NCBI GenBank assembly: GCA_015059435.1
Contig: SVAJ01000001.1
Span: forward strand, 282,657-346,656
DNA length: 64,000 bases
Origin: Bacillota bacterium
Lineage (GTDB): Bacteria > Bacillota_I > Bacilli_A > RF39 > UBA660
Direction: 5' to 3'
Below, in pieces: positions 17,496 through 25,765 of this stretch. A program made the translations under genes and the position numbers. The notes under the pieces are model-generated. The model saw nothing but the letters and a program-made list of their open reading frames with translations, did no database searches and was not told the DNA's origin. Position 1 is the first letter of the stretch, and the number at the start of each line of letters is the position of its first letter.

Positions 17496-17566
17496 AAAAA
17501 AAGATACTTTCTTTGTATTATTTTATACTATTATTATAGTACATTTAATCAAAATAAGAAAGTCTT
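17494..17566 (-). other. Intergenic hairpin with U run, no gene assigned
   Basis: Between the MazG-like gene and the acyl-AMP ligase promoter, arms at 17556-17566 and 17501-17513 can pair (about 11 bp with a 2-nt bulge, roughly 42-nt loop). On the minus strand the 3' arm runs into a row of U residues. It could be a second terminator of the MazG transcript or the end of a small RNA. No open reading frame of note is inside. Confidence 0.35.
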
Positions 17567-17591
17567 ATATTTTTTATATAGTAAAAAATGT

Positions 17592-17624
17592 GTAAATAAA
17601 AATGGATAATTCTATCCATTTTTT
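17592..17624 (-). terminator. Terminator of the MazG-like gene
   Basis: A perfect 10-bp stem (17599-17608 with 17613-17622, 4-nt loop) lies right after the stop codon on the minus strand. Confidence 0.75.
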
Positions 17625-17625
17625 G

Positions 17626-17925
17626 TTAATCGCTAATTCTTACATTTACTCCATCAATATTTTTATATACTCTTTTTTCATTTTTAGAAACTTTATTTTT
17701 TATTTCATCTTCTAAGTCAAATCCTAACATTTCTGATAATCCAATTAGATATATTGCAACATCTGCAAGTTCTTCTCCTAAATCATCTTTTTTCTTTTTA
17801 TATGCATCATAAGCTTCTGCTACTTCTCCATATAACAAGCAAAATTCTTTATTAACATCTGTTGTATTAAATCCTTTATTTAATTTATTTTGCCATATTT
17901 GTTTTTGCATTTCTTTTAAATTCAT
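17626..17925 (-). CDS. MazG-like nucleotide pyrophosphohydrolase
   Basis: This 99-residue single-domain protein has the all-alpha NTP-PPase pattern of MazG/MazG-like enzymes, which hydrolyse NTPs or dNTPs to monophosphate and pyrophosphate. The metal-binding acidic motif is split as usual: LYGEVAEAYDAYKK in the second helix and LGEELADVAIYLIGLSEML in the third. It follows the 17942-18322 gene by 16 bp. The small size points to a house-cleaning or dCTP/dUTP-type role rather than full MazG, but the substrate is not determined. Confidence 0.85.
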   Translation of the reverse strand: MNLKEMQKQIWQNKLNKGFNTTDVNKEFCLLYGEVAEAYDAYKKKKDDLGEELADVAIYLIGLSEMLGFDLEDEIKNKVSKNEKRVYKNIDGVNVRISD

Positions 17926-17941
17926 ATTATTACCTCTTTTA

Positions 17942-18322
17942 CTAATTATTTTCTTTATATATTTTTATTACATATAAATCCAAACATTCATCACTTTTAT
18001 CATATACTATATTATTAATTATTGGCACCATATGATAGTAATCTTTTTTATCATAACAGAATACTGCATAACTACCTAGTTCTAAATCTAAATCTTTAAT
18101 TTTAATATCATTATCTATATTAATAATAGAATAATTATTAGATTTTAAGTAATCTTCAAATACTTCTACTTCTGTATAACTATCATATCCTAGTTTCTTA
18201 GATATTTCTATTAGTTCATTTTGAACTTGATCATACTCTTTATTAAATAGTTTAGAGTATGTTCTTACTATGCAATTACTTTTTCCATTACTATCACTTA
18301 TATAAAATTCTTTATACTTCAT
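17942..18322 (-). CDS. Small putative papain-like peptidase-fold protein
   Basis: This 126-residue protein has the order of a small cysteine-peptidase-like fold. A Cys is followed by a helix (GKSNCIVRTYSKLFNKEY), a second helix ends in a loop, and a later strand carries His (CYDKKDYYHMVPIINN) with acidic residues beyond. The NCxVR-[TA] pattern also occurs in phage and hypothetical papain-like proteins. Activity is not shown. No signal peptide is visible. It precedes the MazG-like gene on the same strand; the start follows AAAGGA. Confidence 0.5.
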   Translation of the reverse strand: MKYKEFYISDSNGKSNCIVRTYSKLFNKEYDQVQNELIEISKKLGYDSYTEVEVFEDYLKSNNYSIINIDNDIKIKDLDLELGSYAVFCYDKKDYYHMVPIINNIVYDKSDECLDLYVIKIYKENN

Positions 18323-18426
18323 ATTAATTATCCTTTACTATTAAATATTTAAATTCTATGTTTTCCTATTTAAATAATCATTAAATGTATTTTTTGCATA
18401 TACATAACTTCTACTCCTATATACAA

Positions 18427-18452
18427 TAAAAGACAAGTTAATACTTGCCTAT
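18427..18452 (-). terminator. Terminator of the Pr6Pr membrane protein gene
   Basis: An 8-bp stem with one G-U pair, near 18431-18450, overlaps the stop codon and is followed on the minus strand by U-rich sequence. Confidence 0.65.
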
Positions 18453-19093
18453 TTTCTCTTTTCTTTTACTTCTGCTAGTTTATTATCAAGTGTTTGAATA
18501 ATAGACCCATATCCTATATAGAATACTAATATTATTAAACCACTTATTAGTACATTTCTAACACCATATTTAGATACATCCATGTAGAAGTATGGATATT
18601 TATCACCATTTAAGAATCTTCCACCTAAACTAGAATAAACTGTAATAAATAATTGATATATAATTAGAATACTACTCCATATATATGGATAGTTTTTCTT
18701 TAGATGTCCTTTAGTACCAAATATTACATAATCGAATATAACTAGTAACGGTACTACTATATGAACTATATTTGTTTCTAACTCATGATTATCAAATATT
18801 GAAACTGTTCCACTATTATTTAATACTAAATTATATACAAAATATGTTAGAGTAACGGACATAGTAACCATTCCTTTTGATAAATAGTAGAAATCATTTT
18901 TCTTTAATTTATGTGTTATAGTTGCTACTACTACTCCTAAAAAGTATAAGAAACATAATAAGTTACTAATATTTGTAAAATATAAAATACCTATTCTTAC
19001 TGTTTCTAATTTAAAATTTAGATATAATCCTATCCCTGATACTATAACTATTATCATTCTATAAATTAACATTACATTATCTCTAGTACTCAT
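18449..19093 (-). CDS. Pr6Pr family six-helix membrane protein
   Basis: This 214-residue protein has six hydrophobic helices and the sequence marks of the Pr6Pr (FAR-17a/AIG1-like) family: LYFTNISNLLCFLYFLGVV, a His in ELETNIVHIVVPLLVIFDYV, and GGRFLNGDKYPYFYMDVSKYG before the last helix. The eukaryotic relatives include lipid hydrolases with a membrane Thr-His pair, but the bacterial proteins are uncharacterised. The start is the ATG at 19093 after GGTGAT; it has its own promoter and terminator. Confidence 0.8.
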   Translation of the reverse strand: MSTRDNVMLIYRMIIVIVSGIGLYLNFKLETVRIGILYFTNISNLLCFLYFLGVVVATITHKLKKNDFYYLSKGMVTMSVTLTYFVYNLVLNNSGTVSIFDNHELETNIVHIVVPLLVIFDYVIFGTKGHLKKNYPYIWSSILIIYQLFITVYSSLGGRFLNGDKYPYFYMDVSKYGVRNVLISGLIILVFYIGYGSIIQTLDNKLAEVKEKRK

Positions 19094-19109
19094 TATTATC
19101 ACCAGTAAT

Positions 19110-19138
19110 ATTATACTTTATTTAATATTTATTGTAAA
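19110..19138 (-). promoter_or_regulatory. Promoter of the Pr6Pr gene
   Basis: On the minus strand TTTACA (19133-19138), 17 nt and TATAAT (19110-19115). Confidence 0.65.
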
Positions 19139-19181
19139 TAATTGTATTTTTATTTTACACCCTATATGTAAATTATTTACA

Positions 19182-20624
19182 CTACTTATCATTAAATTCT
19201 TTTATTTTTCTTTTTGCTTTAGTAGTTTGTACCTTATCTATCCAATCTTCTCTTGGACCATACGACATTATATCTGTGATTACTCGTACCCTGTCTTTAT
19301 TATGAAGAATATAGTCTGGTTCTACTACTTTATCATTTACTGTAGCAGATACCATTGTATTTCCAAGTTCTGAACTTATTCTATATGCGAAGTCTATTAT
19401 AGTAGAATCTTTTGGTAATTCAATTATTTTTCCTGTAGTAGTATATACATATATCTTATCTGAAAATAATTCTTGTTTTACTTGACTTACAAATTCTTGA
19501 TTATCTACAAACATTCTATTTATTTCTACTAAACTTTTAAAGAATTGATACTTATTCTTTAAATCTCTTTGCATTACATCTCTGGCATTACCTTTTTCAA
19601 TATCCCAATACGCAGTTAATCCAAATGATGCAACTTTATCCATATCAAATGTTCTTATTTGAGTTTGAACTAATCTCTCATCTTCACCGAATACTGTAGT
19701 ATGAAGAGATCTATACATATTAGTTTTTGGATTACAAATATAGTCTTTAAATTTTTCATTTATAGGATTATATTTTGAATGAATTATTCCTAAAGTTTGA
19801 TAACAATTGGCAATATCATCTACCATTATTTTTAATGATAAAAGATCATGTATATCAGATATTTTATTTCCTTCTTGTAGTTTCTTATATATTCCATAAA
19901 TATTTTTAGTTCTAACCTTTATTTCATTAGGAATGTTCTTGTCATTTAGAATACCTTGAATAGTTTGGAGCATTTCTTGTAAGCAATGTTTACTATCCTC
20001 TTCTATTTTTAATTTTATTTCTTCTATACTTTTATATTTATCTGGATATAAATATCTTAGTGATAAATCTTCTAATTCACTTTTTATTCTGTATGCTCCA
20101 ATATAATATGCAAGTGGTACGAATATATCCATTGTTTCCATAGAATTTTCTTTTTGTTTAAATTCTGATTTAAATTCTAATGTATTCATATTATGAAGCC
20201 TATCTGCAAGTTTTATTATAATTATTCTTACATCATTAGTTAGACTTGTAATTATTTTTCTTGTATTAGCCATATTTTGACTTTGTTTTGATGAAAAATT
20301 CATTTTACTAATCTTTGTAACTCCATCTACTAAGTTAGCTACATCTTTATTAAATTGATCAGCAATACCTTCTTTTGTTGTATTTGTATCTTCTAAGGTA
20401 TCATGTAATAGTGCTGCACATACTGTATCACCATCTGCATGCATTTCTGCTACTGTATAGGCTACTGCTAGAGGATGTGTTATATACGGTTCTCCACTTT
20501 GACGCATTTGACCCCTATGTAAATAGTTAGCATAATCATAAGCTTTCTTTACTTTTTCAACTTCTTCTGGATTATAACTTTTAACAATTTCTAGTAAATC
20601 ATTAATAGTAATATTATTTTTCAT
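19182..20624 (-). CDS. RelA/SpoT homologue, hydrolase site intact, synthetase site altered
   Basis: Rel proteins make and degrade (p)ppGpp. This 480-residue copy has the HD hydrolase domain (about 25-180): His50 in PYITHPLAVA, His74-Asp75 in AALLHDTLEDT, and KLADRLHNMNTLE. A synthetase domain (about 230-345) and a TGS domain (about 385-450) follow; the usual C-terminal zinc/ACT region is absent. In the synthetase, Asp260 (SDIHDLLSL) is kept, but the catalytic Glu of the E-x-Q-I-R-T motif is Thr321 (LVQTQIRT), the next Arg strand has Lys, and AAHW reads TAYW. The likely reading is a (p)ppGpp hydrolase with little or no synthesis. Confidence 0.88.
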   Translation of the reverse strand: MKNNITINDLLEIVKSYNPEEVEKVKKAYDYANYLHRGQMRQSGEPYITHPLAVAYTVAEMHADGDTVCAALLHDTLEDTNTTKEGIADQFNKDVANLVDGVTKISKMNFSSKQSQNMANTRKIITSLTNDVRIIIIKLADRLHNMNTLEFKSEFKQKENSMETMDIFVPLAYYIGAYRIKSELEDLSLRYLYPDKYKSIEEIKLKIEEDSKHCLQEMLQTIQGILNDKNIPNEIKVRTKNIYGIYKKLQEGNKISDIHDLLSLKIMVDDIANCYQTLGIIHSKYNPINEKFKDYICNPKTNMYRSLHTTVFGEDERLVQTQIRTFDMDKVASFGLTAYWDIEKGNARDVMQRDLKNKYQFFKSLVEINRMFVDNQEFVSQVKQELFSDKIYVYTTTGKIIELPKDSTIIDFAYRISSELGNTMVSATVNDKVVEPDYILHNKDRVRVITDIMSYGPREDWIDKVQTTKAKRKIKEFNDK

Positions 20625-20645
20625 ATTAACACCTCCAAATATACA

Positions 20646-20680
20646 AAAAACGATAACCTATTATTAGTCATCGTTTTTTA
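20646..20680 (-). terminator. Terminator of the microprotein gene
   Basis: A 7-bp stem with one G-U pair (CGATGAC with GGTTATCG on the minus strand) is followed by six U residues. It begins at the stop codon of the 29-residue frame. Confidence 0.75.
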
Positions 20681-20767
20681 TTTTATAAATACTAAGGAAA
20701 GACAGAAAGACATCACAAAAACTATTGATTTTAATGTATTTAGTTTTTTAGATACTACTACTGCCAT
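20678..20767 (-). CDS. 29-residue hydrophobic microprotein
   Basis: This frame encodes 29 residues: a basic-polar N-terminus (MAVVVSKKLNTLK) and a hydrophobic tail (SIVFVMSFCLSLVFIK) with one Cys, able to insert as a single membrane helix. A strong GGAGGGG site (20772-20778) lies 4 nt before the ATG. A consensus promoter (20795-20823) lies upstream and a hairpin terminator directly after the stop, so the whole unit is about 150 bp and independent of its neighbours. It resembles in size and shape type I toxins or signalling/regulatory membrane peptides, but I cannot assign a family. Confidence 0.65.
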   Translation of the reverse strand: MAVVVSKKLNTLKSIVFVMSFCLSLVFIK

Positions 20768-20794
20768 ACTTCCCCTCCAAAATAATTACTATTG

Positions 20795-20823
20795 AATATA
20801 CTCTTTTTTTGAAGGTTTGTCAA
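20795..20823 (-). promoter_or_regulatory. Promoter of the microprotein gene
   Basis: On the minus strand TTGACA (20818-20823), exactly 17 nt and TATATT (20795-20800) precede the microprotein start. Confidence 0.75.
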
Positions 20824-20826
20824 TAA

Positions 20827-22965
20827 CTATTGTATTTTTACTACTTTTCCATTTTCCACTTTATATGCTGGATTTTCAGGATCAATATTAATTGTTTTTC
20901 CACCTGCTGCTAATAAATTAAGTAATATAACTTGATCACTATGAATGTTAGTTACACTAGCTGGTATATTTACCTCAGTAAGATTTTCAGCACGATCTGC
21001 TATAGCATTAAGAGTCCAAAAAGCTTGTTCTCCAAATATTTCAGTACCAGGTTTGATACTTAATACTCCATTATACTTTAATGGTATAGAAATTAACTCT
21101 TTACCATCTTTACTATAAATACATCCATCATAACTTGAATATCTAGGATTATCATCTTTTACTTCGAACTTACTTATTGATGTATATGAATAAATTGCTA
21201 TATTTAATGAGCTGCCAGAATTTAAGAATCCATATTCATTATTTTTATACATCATCCTTTGTATTTCATAACTATTAGGTAATACAAGTGTTTCGATATT
21301 CTGAGTTCTACTAAATGATAATTCATTTAGGAATGTAACTCCCTCTGGGATAACAAATTTATTATCAGTGAAAGTTTTTCCTCTTGGTACTGCAATTAAT
21401 CTAGTTCCGTCAGCAGTATATAAAATATCATCTACTGTTTTATATGCAGAATTTCCTTCTTCAACTATGAATTTTTTAAAATTAGAACCTCCAAAATCAT
21501 AAAACATATGTGAATAACCAACAAAATTTACTGTTTTTGGTATAGTAAATGATTCTTTCTTATATTCAGGAATATGATTATACATAAAGTTATCAATATT
21601 CTTTATATTTTTAGGTGCTTCAAAATCTTCTAAACTTGAACAACTTTGAAACATTCCATTCGTATTTGTTACATTTGTCATATCAAAACTACTTATATTA
21701 AGTTCTTTTAATTTTGAACAACTATTAAACATTAACCTCATATTTTCAACTTTTTTAGTATTAAAACTACTTAAATCAAGTGTTTCTATTTTACCATCTT
21801 TATAGAACATTCCTAACATATCAGTTACTTTTTCAGTATTAAAACCGCTTAAATTTATATTTTTTAAAGATGTACATTCTCGGAACATTTGTTGCATATT
21901 TTCTACATTTCCAGTATCAAAACTACTTAAATCAAGTGTTTCTATTTTACTATCCAAACCAAACATACCTTGCATATTAGTTACATCATCTACTATAAAG
22001 TTAGATAAATCAAAATATATTACTTTTGTGTAATAAGCAAATGCTTTATTTAAATCTGGATTGGCTATTACTCCTCCATATTCACATAAATATAATTCGT
22101 AAAGTCCATTATTATCTTCATCTAATACATATGCCATTACTGATTCATCATTATCTTGTGATATATCCCAACTTGAAATCGCATTTTCTGGAATTTCAAG
22201 TTCTTTCTTTGTATAAATTTTCTCTATTTGATTCTTTAATATATTAGTATTTCCAAATACCGGTTGTGTATCTCCATTTGTTGGATCTGCAACCATCATA
22301 AAGTTTTTATCTATATTACCAACTATATTAATGTCTACTTCTCGTGAAGGAACATTTATAGCATATGTGTTATAACAAACAAATGTAGTCATTACAGATA
22401 TTATAATTAATACTGCCTTTATAGTTTTTGTTTTTCTTGTTTTTGTTAATATTATTAATGCAAATAAACTCACTCCAAATAGTATAATAAATTTTATAAT
22501 ATTATCATATGTATTTGGATTATTTATAGTTGTTGTTATTATATTATCTCCATATATAAAATCTATTTTTAATTTTGTATTAATTACATCAGTACTTAGA
22601 CCTTTTTTTAACTTTGCAGTAACTCTTAGTGTTTTTGTTTCACCACTTTTTAGAGTATCTCCTTTTTTTAATCCAGTATATGAATATGTAACTAAATTAT
22701 TTTGATCTTCAAACTGAACAGATGCTAGTTTTCCACTTATATTACCATTATTTTTAATATTAATATCAAAGACAACTTCATCTTTATTCTTTTGAAATAA
22801 TAACTTTATAGTATTTCCATCAAGACTAAAACTTCCTGTTGTATTATTATTACCATAATACTCTACCGATGTTACATCTGCACTGAATATATCCTTTGCA
22901 TTAACATTTACAATTGGACATAAAATCATTATTGTCATTAGAAATAATATACCTATTTTCTTCAT
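20827..22965 (-). CDS. BspA-type leucine-rich surface protein
   Basis: This 712-residue protein begins with a signal peptide (MKKIGILFLMTIMILCPIVNVNA), then a beta-rich extracellular domain to about residue 155. Two membrane helices lie at about 155-175 and 183-203. A long outer region follows with DUF285-type repeats (about 320-445): M-x-x-M-F-x-x-C/D-x-x-L/I-x-x-L-[DN]-[IL]-S-x-F-[DN]-T-x-x-V. BspA-like LRR_5 repeats occupy the rest to the C-terminus (FVIPEGVTFLNELSFS). Such proteins bind host or bacterial surfaces. The two internal helices between the parts are unusual. The ATG at 22965 is chosen over an in-frame GTG. Confidence 0.88.
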   Translation of the reverse strand: MKKIGILFLMTIMILCPIVNVNAKDIFSADVTSVEYYGNNNTTGSFSLDGNTIKLLFQKNKDEVVFDINIKNNGNISGKLASVQFEDQNNLVTYSYTGLKKGDTLKSGETKTLRVTAKLKKGLSTDVINTKLKIDFIYGDNIITTTINNPNTYDNIIKFIILFGVSLFALIILTKTRKTKTIKAVLIIISVMTTFVCYNTYAINVPSREVDINIVGNIDKNFMMVADPTNGDTQPVFGNTNILKNQIEKIYTKKELEIPENAISSWDISQDNDESVMAYVLDEDNNGLYELYLCEYGGVIANPDLNKAFAYYTKVIYFDLSNFIVDDVTNMQGMFGLDSKIETLDLSSFDTGNVENMQQMFRECTSLKNINLSGFNTEKVTDMLGMFYKDGKIETLDLSSFNTKKVENMRLMFNSCSKLKELNISSFDMTNVTNTNGMFQSCSSLEDFEAPKNIKNIDNFMYNHIPEYKKESFTIPKTVNFVGYSHMFYDFGGSNFKKFIVEEGNSAYKTVDDILYTADGTRLIAVPRGKTFTDNKFVIPEGVTFLNELSFSRTQNIETLVLPNSYEIQRMMYKNNEYGFLNSGSSLNIAIYSYTSISKFEVKDDNPRYSSYDGCIYSKDGKELISIPLKYNGVLSIKPGTEIFGEQAFWTLNAIADRAENLTEVNIPASVTNIHSDQVILLNLLAAGGKTINIDPENPAYKVENGKVVKIQ

Positions 22966-22990
22966 ACACACACTTCCTATTCTATATATA

Positions 22991-23019
22991 ATTGTAGATT
23001 AATTAAATAGAAAAAGCAA
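22991..23019 (-). promoter_or_regulatory. Promoter of the BspA-type gene
   Basis: On the minus strand TTGCTT (23014-23019), 17 nt and TACAAT (22991-22996). The gap 22966-23161 otherwise holds only the rluD terminator. Confidence 0.55.
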
Positions 23020-23027
23020 GTGTCAGT

Positions 23028-23057
23028 TAAAAAAGACAACTAGGTTGTCTTTTTTTA
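23028..23057 (-). terminator. Terminator between rluD and the BspA-type gene
   Basis: A perfect 10-bp stem (23031-23040 with 23044-23053, 3-nt loop) with A/T runs on both sides, capable of working in both directions. Confidence 0.8.
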
Positions 23058-23161
23058 TTTGTATCCTATTCTTTCCAAGTATACGTTACAAAGAAAGTTA
23101 GCTCTTATTTATAATGATTTTCTATTTCATATCAGTCTGCTTCTCTTACATTTTTCATTAT

Positions 23162-24052
23162 TTACATTTCATTTCTTAAACTTTCTAGTTTTTCTAAGAA
23201 TTCTTTTGGAGGTTCTACTTCAAAAGATAATTCTTTACCAGTTCTTGGATGATTAAATTTTATACTTTTTGAATGTAACATTTGTCCAAATGGAGTTGCT
23301 TTTCCTCTACCATATAATGGATCATTATTAACTGGATAATTTATATATGCAAGATGTACTCTTATTTGATGTGTTCTTCCTGTTTCTAAGATACATTCTA
23401 ATAATGTATTATTATTAAATCTTTCTAATACTTTAAAATTAGTAATAGATTCTTTTCCATTTATATCTGTTACAGCCATTTTTTGTCTATTATTTAAATC
23501 TCTTCCTATAGGTGCATCTATTGTTCCTGTATCATGTGTAATTACTCCATCTACTATAGCTAAATAATGACGATCCACTTCTTTTTTAGATATCATTTCA
23601 CTTAGTTTTTCATGAGTAAAATCATTTTTAGCAACTAGCATTAATCCACTAGTATCTTTATCTAATCTATGAACTATACCAGGTCTAATTTTATCTCCAC
23701 TAGTTAAATTAAATCTATAAAGAAGCGCATTTACTAAAGTACCTGTATAATGTCCTGGTGCAGGATGAACTACCATACCACTTTCTTTATTAATAACTAA
23801 TAAGTCATCATCTTCATAAACTATATCGATAGGAATATCTTCTGGTTCTACATTAATTTCATAATCCAAGTCATCATTAACTTCTATGATATCTCCTGTT
23901 TTAACTTTATAGTTACTACTAATAACTTTACCATTTACTAATACAAGTTCATCTTTAATTAGTTTTTGTATTTTACTACGTGATAAATCTAATTCATCTG
24001 ATAAGTAACTATCTATTCTTAATTTGTTTTCTATTTCTACTTCTAATTTCAT
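23162..24052 (-). CDS. RluD-type 23S rRNA pseudouridine synthase
   Basis: This 296-residue enzyme of the RluA/RluD family converts uridine to pseudouridine in structured RNA; RluD itself acts on helix 69 of 23S rRNA. The N-terminal S4 domain spans about 1-70 (RIDSYLSDELDLSRSKIQKL). The catalytic Asp lies in GIVHRLDKDTSGLMLVAKN. GRTHQIRVHLAYINYPVNND is the conserved RNA-binding block. Several RluA-type paralogues may occur in one genome, so the exact target is not certain. Confidence 0.9.
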   Translation of the reverse strand: MKLEVEIENKLRIDSYLSDELDLSRSKIQKLIKDELVLVNGKVISSNYKVKTGDIIEVNDDLDYEINVEPEDIPIDIVYEDDDLLVINKESGMVVHPAPGHYTGTLVNALLYRFNLTSGDKIRPGIVHRLDKDTSGLMLVAKNDFTHEKLSEMISKKEVDRHYLAIVDGVITHDTGTIDAPIGRDLNNRQKMAVTDINGKESITNFKVLERFNNNTLLECILETGRTHQIRVHLAYINYPVNNDPLYGRGKATPFGQMLHSKSIKFNHPRTGKELSFEVEPPKEFLEKLESLRNEM

Positions 24053-24091
24053 TTAATTCACCCCTTAAAAATTAACATTTTATTGATACTT

Positions 24092-25207
24092 CTATTTTTT
24101 TACTTTTTGAACTGGTTTATTCTCTATATCATTATACTCTGTTTCTTCATAATTGATATTTTCTATTATTTCATCACTATCACTACATGTGAATTTTTTT
24201 AGTTTAGGATATTTCCATTTTATTTTCATTTCTCTTTCCTGATGTTTTTTGTTTTCTAATTCAAGTTTAATACTATAATTATTTTCACTTACACGAACTA
24301 ATTTATTATCTATGAAAATATATTGTTCAAAACATTCTTTAGTGACTTTATTATTTTTCAATGTTAGTTTCATATCTATTATACTAGGGATTGGACTTTG
24401 AACGCTATCTGTTTCTACTCTACTAGCTGTTGGGACATATACTGTTAAACTGTTGTCACTATGTACTACCTTATATTTATGGCTGTGCCCCTTTAAAACT
24501 ATTTTATTAGATATATTTTGTGAAGGAATAATACTTATTCCCTTTCTACTAATTTCATGTTTCATTCTAATTCTACATCCACCTATGGTCATTTCTCCAT
24601 ATCCATATCCTATTGGTATTATATCATGTCTTCTTTCTTCTAAGATTGTTTTTATATCAATACCATGTCTTAACCAAAATGTTGCATCATGGTTACCTAG
24701 TAATGCAAAAGTTAATATGTTTTTATCATATGGATAAGCATTTAAACCATATGATATTTGTTCCCTTGGATCCGAATATTTACAATTTTTCTTATATTTA
24801 TTACAATATATTCCTTCAAAAAAATCTCCTGCATGCAAGATTATATGAATATCCTCTTTGGCACAATAATCCATAACTCTATCAATCAAAGCTAATTCTT
24901 CTTTTACATTTCCTATATGTGTATCAGAAATTAAAACTGCTCTTATTGTTTTTGTATCCTCTGGAACAATTACATTCTTCTCTTGTCTATGAATATATGT
25001 ATTTTCATTAAAATTAATTTGGTTATCAAATGCATATTGTATATCACCATTATAATTATATACTTTGTCAAAATTGAAACCACTGTGTTTTAACATAGAA
25101 AGTCTCATAAATAATTGTTTATTGCTAAGATTTAAAGCTTCACTTATTTCATTTAATGTTCTTCCGTCTTTAATCATTTTAAGTAATAATATTGTGCTAT
25201 CTTTCAT
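24092..25207 (-). CDS. Metallophosphoesterase with N-terminal helix-turn-helix
   Basis: This 371-residue protein joins a small DNA-binding-like domain to a calcineurin-type phosphoesterase. Residues 1-60 read like a winged helix (GRTLNEISEALNLSNKQLFM). The phosphoesterase has all metal motifs: LISDTHIGN, LHAGDFFEG, LLGNHDATFW, and the late GHSH in VLKGHSHKYK. The C-terminal tail of about 60 residues is charged. No exonuclease partner (SbcC-like) is adjacent, so a role as a nuclease or a cyclic-nucleotide phosphodiesterase is open. A consensus promoter precedes it. Confidence 0.82.
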   Translation of the reverse strand: MKDSTILLLKMIKDGRTLNEISEALNLSNKQLFMRLSMLKHSGFNFDKVYNYNGDIQYAFDNQINFNENTYIHRQEKNVIVPEDTKTIRAVLISDTHIGNVKEELALIDRVMDYCAKEDIHIILHAGDFFEGIYCNKYKKNCKYSDPREQISYGLNAYPYDKNILTFALLGNHDATFWLRHGIDIKTILEERRHDIIPIGYGYGEMTIGGCRIRMKHEISRKGISIIPSQNISNKIVLKGHSHKYKVVHSDNSLTVYVPTASRVETDSVQSPIPSIIDMKLTLKNNKVTKECFEQYIFIDNKLVRVSENNYSIKLELENKKHQEREMKIKWKYPKLKKFTCSDSDEIIENINYEETEYNDIENKPVQKVKK

Positions 25208-25233
25208 GATTATTCCCCCTTCAAGCGTTCTAT

Positions 25234-25262
25234 ATTATAACATTTTCTCATATGGATGTCAA
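25234..25262 (-). promoter_or_regulatory. Promoter of the metallophosphoesterase gene
   Basis: On the minus strand TTGACA (25257-25262), 17 nt and TATAAT (25234-25239), a full consensus match. Confidence 0.8.
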
Positions 25263-25275
25263 TTTGTGTGCAATT

Positions 25276-25304
25276 AAAAAGTTCACTAAAATTATGAACT
25301 TTTT
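25276..25304 (-). terminator. Terminator of lspA
   Basis: A stem of AAAAGTTCA with TGAACTTTT around a 9-nt loop lies over the lspA stop codon, with A/T runs at both sides. Confidence 0.75.
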
Positions 25305-25765
25305 TTTCTTAACAAAATTTCTTTTATTTGGTCTATTATATATATTACTACCCCTACTGTTATACATATATCAGCTATATTAAATACTGGAAAATTATAT
25401 CCAAATATATTAAATGATAAATAATCTATTACAGAATGATATAGTAATCTATCTATTAAGTTACCTACTATACCTCCTATAATTATACCTAATGATATTA
25501 TACTAATTTTAGTTAAGTTTTCTTCTTTTAAATATTTATCTAATATAAATAATAAAATAAGAGCAACTAAAACAAATACATATACTTTACCATCTAATAT
25601 CGAAAATGCTGCTCCTGTATTTTCTACATAAAAGATAGAAAATAAATTAGGTATTATTTTTATTTCATCTAATAGATTTAAATTATTTTTTATAAGTAAT
25701 TTTATTATTTGATCTATTATTAAGACTATTGCTGAAATACTATATACTTTTTCTTTATTCTTCAT
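25292..25765 (-). CDS. lspA: Lipoprotein signal peptidase LspA
   Basis: LspA is an aspartic protease in the membrane that cuts the signal peptide from diacylated prolipoproteins. The 157-residue protein has four membrane helices. Both catalytic Asp are visible: one in HSVIDYLSFNIFGYNF and one in FNIADICITVG. NTGAAFSILDG and GGIVGNLIDRLLY are the other family blocks. It overlaps the end of dnaE by 11 nt. Confidence 0.96.
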   Translation of the reverse strand: MKNKEKVYSISAIVLIIDQIIKLLIKNNLNLLDEIKIIPNLFSIFYVENTGAAFSILDGKVYVFVLVALILLFILDKYLKEENLTKISIISLGIIIGGIVGNLIDRLLYHSVIDYLSFNIFGYNFPVFNIADICITVGVVIYIIDQIKEILLRKKSS

